NCBI RefSeq assembly: GCF_029760895.1
Contig: NZ_CP121679.1
Span: 1,612,001 to 1,676,000, forward strand
Direction: 5' to 3'
Length of the DNA stretch: 64,000 bases
Source: Ancylobacter sp. WKF20
Lineage (GTDB): Bacteria; Pseudomonadota; Alphaproteobacteria; Rhizobiales; Xanthobacteraceae
The position numbers and the translations under genes are program-made. The notes below the pieces were generated by a model. That model did no database searches. It had not been told where the DNA came from and saw nothing but the letters and a program-made list of their open reading frames with translations. This document shows positions 58,583 to 64,000 of this stretch, piece by piece. Each line of letters opens with the position of its first letter. Positions within the stretch are counted from its first letter, which is position 1.

Positions 58583-59596
58583 ATGCGCTATCTCATCACC
58601 GGCACCGCCGGCTTCATCGGCTTCCACCTCGCGCGCCGGCTGCTGGAAGATGGGCATGAGGTCGTCGGCTTCGACGGGATGACCGCCTATTACAATCTGA
58701 AGCTCAAGGAAGCCCGCCACGCCGCGCTCGGCCAGTTTGCGGCGTTCCGCCCGGTGATCGGCCGGCTCGAGGACCGCGCGCTGCTGAGCGCCACCGCCCA
58801 TGAGGCGCGCCCGGACGTCATCGTCCACCTCGCCGCGCAGGCGGGCGTGCGCTACAGCCTGGAAAACCCGCAGGCCTATCTCGATTCCAACCTCGTCGGC
58901 TCCTGGAACGTGCTGGAACTGGCCAAGGAGCTGGAGGTGAAGCACCTTTTGCTCGCCTCGACCTCCTCCATCTATGGCGCCAACCCCACCGTGCCATTCC
59001 ACGAGACCGACCGGGCCGACGAGCCGCTCACCTTCTATGCCGCCACCAAGAAGGGCATGGAGATGATGGGCCACTCCTACGCCCATCTCTACAAGGTGCC
59101 GACCACCGCCTTCCGCTTCTTCACCGTCTATGGCCCCTGGGGCCGGCCGGACATGGCGCTGTTCAAGTTCGTCTCCGCCATGCTCGCGGATCAGGAGATC
59201 GAGATCTACGGCGAAGGCAAGATGAGCCGGGACTTCACCTATATCGACGATCTGGTGGAGGCCATCATCCGCCTTGCCGCGATCCCGCCGGGCGAGGCCA
59301 ACCGCGTCACCGCGCCCGCGAATGTCGACACGCTGTCCGCGCAGGGGCCGTTCCGCGTGGTCAATATCGGCGGCGGCAACCCGGTCGGGCTGCTGGATTT
59401 CGTCGAGACCATCGAGGACATCATCGGCCGCCCGGCCAAGCGCCGGATGCTGCCGATGCAGAAGGGCGACGTGCCGCGCACCTTCGCCAGCCCGGCGCTG
59501 CTGCAGGCGCTCACCGGCTATTCGCCCGCCACCCCGCTGTCGGTCGGCGTCCGCGCCTTCGTGGAATGGTATCGCGAGGCGCAGGTCTATCTCTGA
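58583..59596 (+). CDS. NAD-dependent sugar epimerase (UDP-glucuronate 4-epimerase-like)
   Basis: 337 aa from ATG 58583, preceded by GGGGG. Extended [23 protein letters not shown] (GxxGxxG NAD site), the Ser in [16 protein letters not shown] and the catalytic [11 protein letters not shown] (YxxxK). The segment [14 protein letters not shown] and [15 protein letters not shown] fit UDP-glucuronate 4-epimerases (LpsL/Cap type). Supplies UDP-galacturonate or a related sugar to surface polysaccharide. Confidence 0.92.
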   Translation: MRYLITGTAGFIGFHLARRLLEDGHEVVGFDGMTAYYNLKLKEARHAALGQFAAFRPVIGRLEDRALLSATAHEARPDVIVHLAAQAGVRYSLENPQAYLDSNLVGSWNVLELAKELEVKHLLLASTSSIYGANPTVPFHETDRADEPLTFYAATKKGMEMMGHSYAHLYKVPTTAFRFFTVYGPWGRPDMALFKFVSAMLADQEIEIYGEGKMSRDFTYIDDLVEAIIRLAAIPPGEANRVTAPANVDTLSAQGPFRVVNIGGGNPVGLLDFVETIEDIIGRPAKRRMLPMQKGDVPRTFASPALLQALTGYSPATPLSVGVRAFVEWYREAQVYL

Positions 59597-59856
59597 CAGC
59601 TCTATCTCTGACAGTTGCTGAGCTTTGACGGCTCGTTAAGCGCGTCGCAAGGGCGTGCCTAACGGAAATGGATTGGCGACCAGCCCGGTGATAAAGCTTC
59701 GCCCGATGTTCACCGTCGAAGGGCGGTGAAGTGGCGAGCGGCGGACGTCATCCTTTCCATGTCGATGCTTTGCGGGTTGCATGACCTCGGCTTCATGCCG
59801 TACCGGCCTCAGGCTGGCGGGGCACGGCGAGACATGGCGTCACGAGGGATTACCCG

Positions 59857-61272
59857 ATGACGCGCTGGACCCACGGCCTGGTCAACCGCCTCGTCATCCT
59901 CTGCGACCTGACGATGATCGCCCTCGCCACGCTGGCGGGTTACCTGTTCTGGCATGAGCTGAGCTGGAGCCAGACCGCCGTTCTCGGCGTCATTGCCGCG
60001 TCGGTCTATGCGGGCACGCTGACGCTCGGCCAAGCCTACCGCGTCGAGCACTATAAGCGGCTGCGCCGGCAGATCGTCCATGTGCTCATCGGCAGCGTCC
60101 CGGCCGGGCTGGCGGTGCTGCTGGTCTATTACGCGCTGGTGCCGGCCGAGGACGAGGATCTCACCGCCCTCGGTCACTGGGCGGCCATCGCCGCCTTCGC
60201 GCTGCTCTTTGGCCGCCTGGTGCTGGTCAGCTGGCTGATCCGCTCGATCAACCGGCGCGGCCTGCTGCGTCGCGACGTGCTGGTGATCGGCGACCTCGAC
60301 CGGGCCTACGCGCTGGTGCGAAACTACTATGAGGAGCAGCAGGGCGAGCGGCTGCTCGACTTCATCGCCGTGTTCCGCGACGAGGGCCGCCCGGCGACGC
60401 CCGCCGAGCTGGCGGGCGACGGCGTTCCCCCAATGCGCGGAGGCCTTGCCGAACTCTTCGCCTATGCCCGCCGCGACACGGTGGACATGGTGATCGTCAC
60501 CAAGTCGTGGAACGATGTGCGGGCCATTGGCGAGGTGGCGCAGCAGCTCAACCGCTTCGCGGTCGACGTGATGCTGGAGCTGGAGCCTGGCACCTTCAAG
60601 CCGGGCTATGCCGGCCTCACCAGCATCGCCGACCACCGCGCCTTACAGGTGCAGCAGCGCCCGCTGAAAGGTTCGCTCGGCATCTTCAAGGCGGTGGAGG
60701 ACTACACGGTCGCCACGATCGGGCTGATCCTCGTCTCGCCGGTGCTGCTGCTGGCCGCCATCGCCATCAAGCTGGATTCGCCCGGCCCGGTGCTGTTCCG
60801 GCAGGCCCGCATCGGCCTGAACAACCGCGAATTCACCGTCTACAAGCTGCGCACCATGCATGTGAATCCGGCCGATGACGGCTCGGTCGCCGCCGTGCGG
60901 GAGGATCCGCGCATCACCCGCGTGGGCGCGCTGCTGCGCAGCTTCTCCATCGACGAGCTGCCGCAGCTTCTCAACGTCCTCAAGGGCGACATGTCGGTCG
61001 TCGGCCCGCGCCCGCATGTGCCGAACATGCGGATCACCGAGGATGTGCGCTATGAGGCGATCAGCGATTATGTCGCTCGCTACCGCATGAAGCCGGGCAT
61101 CACCGGCTGGGCGCAGATCAACGGGATGCGCGGCGGCATCTACACCGTCGAGAAGGCCGAGCGCGGCGTCGAGCTCGACCTCTATTACATCGAGCACTGG
61201 TCGATATGGTTCGACATCCGCATCTTGCTGCTCACCGTCACCAAGGGCCTCGCCGACAATTCGGCGTTCTGA
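59857..61272 (+). CDS. Undecaprenyl-phosphate sugar phosphotransferase (WcaJ/ExoY-like)
   Basis: 471 aa. About four or five membrane helices in the first 130 residues, a CoA-binding-like domain, and the C-terminal bacterial sugar-transferase domain: VSPVLLLAAIAIKLDSPGPV, FRQARIGLNNREFTVYKLRT, LRSFSIDELPQLLNVLKGDM SVVGPRPH and WAQINGMRGG. It loads the first sugar phosphate onto undecaprenyl phosphate at the inner membrane, starting exopolysaccharide or O-antigen repeat synthesis. The 260-bp gap upstream has no gene. Confidence 0.94.
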   Translation: MTRWTHGLVNRLVILCDLTMIALATLAGYLFWHELSWSQTAVLGVIAASVYAGTLTLGQAYRVEHYKRLRRQIVHVLIGSVPAGLAVLLVYYALVPAEDEDLTALGHWAAIAAFALLFGRLVLVSWLIRSINRRGLLRRDVLVIGDLDRAYALVRNYYEEQQGERLLDFIAVFRDEGRPATPAELAGDGVPPMRGGLAELFAYARRDTVDMVIVTKSWNDVRAIGEVAQQLNRFAVDVMLELEPGTFKPGYAGLTSIADHRALQVQQRPLKGSLGIFKAVEDYTVATIGLILVSPVLLLAAIAIKLDSPGPVLFRQARIGLNNREFTVYKLRTMHVNPADDGSVAAVREDPRITRVGALLRSFSIDELPQLLNVLKGDMSVVGPRPHVPNMRITEDVRYEAISDYVARYRMKPGITGWAQINGMRGGIYTVEKAERGVELDLYYIEHWSIWFDIRILLLTVTKGLADNSAF

Positions 61273-62237
61273 GGCTGGCGCTCGCGGCGCTCGCGCTCCT
61301 CGCCGGGGCCGTAGCCGCGCGGGCCGAGCCGGCACGGCCCTTCCTGGCCTATCAGGCGAGCTGGTACGAGCCGCCGGCGCAGGACGGGGCAGCCACCACT
61401 CTCGCGCGCCTGCCCCGCGCCATCACCCATGTCGCTCTGGCTTTCGTGAAGCCGGACCTTGCCTATCCCGGCGGCCTTGAGCTTTCCGGCACCGGGCTGC
61501 AATACCCGTTTTCCGGCGCGGTGCTGAAGGACGCAATCGCCGCGCTGAAGGCCCGCGCTCCCGCCACGCGCGTGCTACTGGCGGTGGGCGGGGCGACCTA
61601 TGGCGGCTGGGACAGGCTTGATCCCGGCGCGCTCGCCCGGCTGGTGGCTGATCTCGGCGCGGATGGCCTCGACATCGACTTTGAGCCGACCCAGCCCGCC
61701 TGCCTGATCCGTGCCGGCCGGGTCGCCTGCGCCAGCGATGCCCTCTGGCTGGACATTGTCCGACGCCTGCGCGACGCCCTGCCCCGGCCTTATGTCCTCA
61801 GCGTTGCCGGCTGGAGCGTCGGCGCCTATGGCCAGGGCGCCTTTACCAATGCCCCGCCGCCAAGCCCGTGGCGCGGCTCGATGATCGCGCTGCTGCGCGC
61901 GCCGGAGGCGGCGATGCTCGATCTCGTGGCGATCATGAGCTACGACGCCGGGCCGCATTACCAGCCGCTGGAAGCCTTCCGCGCCTATCGCAGCCTGTGG
62001 AAGGGCCCGCTGGCGCTGGGTATCCCCGTCCTGCCGCCAACTCACGGCGAAAAGCGCGCGACGCTCGCCGGCACTGCGGCGCTGATGGCAACGCTGAAGC
62101 CAGACCCGCTCGCCGGCGCCATGCTCTACGCGCTGAACCTGACGCCCCCCGGTCCGCCCGGCCCGGACAACCCGGATGCGAGGGCGCTCACTACCGCCAT
62201 CTGCATCGGGTTGCAGCTGGAGGGCTGCACGCCCTGA
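61206..62237 (+). CDS. Secreted GH18-like glycosidase
   Basis: The body (from about residue 40) is a chitinase-like TIM barrel with the catalytic GH18 motif DGLDIDFEP (DxxDxDxE) and YGGWDRL, MSYDAGPHYQPLE. A signal segment LALAALALLAGAVAARAEP precedes it. The start is unresolved: ATG 61206 overlaps the transferase by 67 bp and gives 343 aa with RRQFGVLRL before the hydrophobic core; CTG 61269 would overlap the upstream stop. Probably acts on surface or cell-wall glycan; chitin is not required. Confidence 0.8.
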   Translation: MVRHPHLAAHRHQGPRRQFGVLRLALAALALLAGAVAARAEPARPFLAYQASWYEPPAQDGAATTLARLPRAITHVALAFVKPDLAYPGGLELSGTGLQYPFSGAVLKDAIAALKARAPATRVLLAVGGATYGGWDRLDPGALARLVADLGADGLDIDFEPTQPACLIRAGRVACASDALWLDIVRRLRDALPRPYVLSVAGWSVGAYGQGAFTNAPPPSPWRGSMIALLRAPEAAMLDLVAIMSYDAGPHYQPLEAFRAYRSLWKGPLALGIPVLPPTHGEKRATLAGTAALMATLKPDPLAGAMLYALNLTPPGPPGPDNPDARALTTAICIGLQLEGCTP

Positions 62238-62240
62238 GGC

Positions 62241-63092
62241 TCAGCCGAGCGCGGGCGCGTCCTTATGGCGGGCGATGACGTTGCAGAACTCGGTGGGGCG
62301 GCTGCCGAGCGGGGTGAGGCGGCCGTCTTCCTCCAGATGGAAGAAGCGGTAGTCGCGGGCCGCCAGCAGGTTCCAGGCGGCCGCCGCGTCGCCGCCCGCC
62401 TTCATCAGCGTCGGGCAGTTCATCTCGAAGATCACGGTCGGCCGGTCACGCTCCAGCGTCTGTCGGGCGCCGGCGAGCACCTGTCCCTCCGCGCCCTCCA
62501 CGTCGATCTTGATGCAATCGACACGCGGCAGGCCCTGCTCGGCGACCAGAAGGTCGAGCGTCGTCAGCTCCACGCTCTCGCTGCCGGCATCGGAGCCGTC
62601 GCTGAGCAGGGAGAAGGCCTGCGGATCATCGCCCAGCGGGTTGTGGAACAGCGCGGCACGGCCCGGCGCGTCCGAGAGCGCCTTGCGCACGATGGCGACA
62701 TTGGCAAAGCCATTCAGGGCGACATTGGCGGCAAGCTGCGTGCCCGCCGCCTCGCCGGGCTCCACCGCGACGATACGGGCCGCGCTCGGCGCCATCTTCA
62801 GCGTGAACAGGCCGATATTGGCGCCGACATCGACGAACACGTCGCCCGGCTTCACGAATTTCTGGATGTAGTGCAGCTCCGGCTCCACCGCGTCGCGCAG
62901 CAGGAAGGCGGAGACGGAGGTGAAGCGCAGATCCGGCGGCACGCGCAGCTTGGCCCCGCCCGGCACCAGCTCGAACACCGGGCTGTGCCCCAGCGCCACC
63001 GCCGCCATCCAGCGCAGGCCGCGCGCGCTCACCGCCAGCGGCGCCTCGCGGAAGCCGGGCATGCGCATGAGCTTGGACAGGCGGCGCAGCAT
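62241..63092 (-). CDS. FkbM-family methyltransferase
   Basis: 283 aa from ATG 63092, chosen because GGAG lies 6 nt upstream. SAM-binding: KPGDVFVDVGANIGLFTLKM, then IVAVEPGEAAGTQLAANVAL, LPRVDCIKIDVEGAEGQVLA and TVIFEMNCPTLM. FkbM enzymes O-methylate sugars, which fits the polysaccharide neighbours. It follows the ligase-like gene (stop 63094, overlap with its ribosome site). Confidence 0.93.
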   Translation of the reverse strand: MLRRLSKLMRMPGFREAPLAVSARGLRWMAAVALGHSPVFELVPGGAKLRVPPDLRFTSVSAFLLRDAVEPELHYIQKFVKPGDVFVDVGANIGLFTLKMAPSAARIVAVEPGEAAGTQLAANVALNGFANVAIVRKALSDAPGRAALFHNPLGDDPQAFSLLSDGSDAGSESVELTTLDLLVAEQGLPRVDCIKIDVEGAEGQVLAGARQTLERDRPTVIFEMNCPTLMKAGGDAAAAWNLLAARDYRFFHLEEDGRLTPLGSRPTEFCNVIARHKDAPALG

Positions 63093-63093
63093 C

Positions 63094-64000
63094 CTAGTCT
63101 CCGTCCGATAGGGCATGGGCGCCGAAGCTTATGCGGTGCGCCGGTCGCGCTGTCGAGGGGCGCCGTCCCCGCACGCGCAGGAGGTAGATGGCGAGCGCCA
63201 TGACCACGCCGAGTTCGCCCGGCGTGAACACCAGCGAATAGACCGCCGAGGTGACCAGCAGATAGAGGATGTAGTCGGAGAGCGCGAGCACCAGCGCGTC
63301 ATCCGTGCCGCGTGCGGCCCTCAACACGACGATGACACCCCACACATAGAGCCCCGCCAGCAGCAGCGCCCCCAACAACCCATATTCAAAGACCACGCCG
63401 AACCAGCCGAGATCGGCGATATAGAACTGGTCATTGCCGAAAATGTCGGCAAGCGTGATGGCGCCGAAGCGGGTCGTGGCGCCCACCCCGAACAGCCAGC
63501 GCCAGGGGTCGTCACCGAGGAAGTTCGCCGCCAGCGCCAGCGAATGCTGGCGCACGGTGAGCGAGCCGCCGAGCGACTGCACGAGATTGTCGGCGTTCTG
63601 CACCATCATCACCCCCACGCCGAGCGGCACCACGGCGAGGAACAGCCCGACGATGAGCAGACGCCGGCGCGGCGCCAGCGACGTCACGGCGGCGTAGACG
63701 CAGATCAGCAGCATGCCGCCAATGGCCGTGCGCTGCTTGTAGATCATCAGCATGGCGAGGAAGCCGGCGAGGATCAGCAGCGGCGCCAGCAGGGTCGGGC
63801 GCTGCACGGCACGGCGCGCGAGATAGAACAGCAGCAGCGCGCCGAAGAACATCGGCATGTAGATTCGATAGCCGCGCTCGACCTCGATCATGAACAGCTT
63901 GCCGAGCATGGGATCGTTCACGTACCAGCTCGTCGGCACGGCGATCCACAGCAGCACCATCAGTGCGAAGGTCGCGGCACCCAGCCCCACCAGCACGGCG
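63094..64000 (-). CDS. O-antigen ligase/polymerase-like membrane protein (5' end beyond window)
   Basis: At least 300 aa, open at the window edge. Many membrane helices (FGALLLFYLARRAVQRPTLL; LLILAGFLAMLMIYKQRTAI; LLIVGLFLAVVPLGVGVMMV). The periplasmic part (DDPWRWLFGVGATTRFG...FGNDQFYIADLGWFGVVFEY) is typical of Wzy/WaaL-like O-antigen ligases. It would polymerise or ligate the glycan started by the sugar transferase. Confidence 0.82.
   Translation of the reverse strand, partial: AVLVGLGAATFALMVLLWIAVPTSWYVNDPMLGKLFMIEVERGYRIYMPMFFGALLLFYLARRAVQRPTLLAPLLILAGFLAMLMIYKQRTAIGGMLLICVYAAVTSLAPRRRLLIVGLFLAVVPLGVGVMMVQNADNLVQSLGGSLTVRQHSLALAANFLGDDPWRWLFGVGATTRFGAITLADIFGNDQFYIADLGWFGVVFEYGLLGALLLAGLYVWGVIVVLRAARGTDDALVLALSDYILYLLVTSAVYSLVFTPGELGVVMALAIYLLRVRGRRPSTARPAHRISFGAHALSDGD

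Overview
The window is high-GC alphaproteobacterial chromosome, probably Hyphomicrobiales and close to the Xanthobacteraceae. I infer this from the style of the host genes: trigger factor next to tRNA-Leu, Nnr, glnB-glnA, rplM-rpsI, metY, a DUF1127 protein and trmFO. A complete-looking T7-like temperate podovirus of about 44.2 kb sits inside it (about 1108-45302). No database search was possible. Family calls rest on motifs, gene order and comparison with remembered T7 proteins.

Host left flank (1-1107): the 5' part of tig and the 3' half of a tRNA-Leu(UAG) gene. The 5' half of that tRNA lies 44 kb away at 45291-45332. Joining the halves at a shared 12-bp core (GGAACCTAAATC on the + strand) gives a perfect 85-nt tRNA-Leu with its crossover in the anticodon loop. 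Integration therefore broke the host gene. The prophage carries its own intact tRNA-Leu(UAG) at 2278-2362, beside the integrase.

Prophage layout: nearly all genes are on the minus strand, so the phage reads from right to left. From the right end come a single-subunit RNA polymerase, a KilA-type antirepressor, small early genes, SSB, endonuclease I, amidase/lysozyme, primase-helicase, DNA polymerase, exonuclease and a nucleotide kinase. Then come the late genes: portal, scaffold, holin/spanins, capsid, tail tubes, internal virion proteins, tail fibre and terminase. The lysogeny region (winged-helix regulator, tRNA-Leu, integrase, small unknowns) occupies the left 7 kb. Six near-identical sites, GGCTAACCCCCCACTATMG on the minus strand, look like promoters for the phage polymerase. 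A second family of 16-bp inverted repeats (RTCCC-N6-GGGAY) lies between the -35 and -10 boxes of host-type promoters upstream of the RNA polymerase, the antirepressor and lysogeny genes. This looks like a repressor regulon that controls lysogeny by silencing the phage RNA polymerase.

Damage and cargo: an IS3-family element (22519-23744, 3-bp target duplication) splits codon 2 of the tail tubular protein A gene, so the prophage is probably unable to make infectious particles. Cargo includes an AT-rich plus-strand pair (88-91-aa partner plus PIN-domain protein, 34906-35653), an AT-rich three-TM protein between spanin and capsid genes, small lipoproteins, and other plus-strand genes.

Host right flank (45303-64000): nnr, glnB-glnA, two tandem membrane GGDEF proteins, rpsI-rplM, a CoA-binding protein, metY, a DUF1127 protein, trmFO, a kinase-like protein, and a surface-polysaccharide cluster (UDP-sugar epimerase, sugar-phosphate transferase, GH18-like protein, FkbM methyltransferase, O-antigen ligase/polymerase-like protein running off the end).
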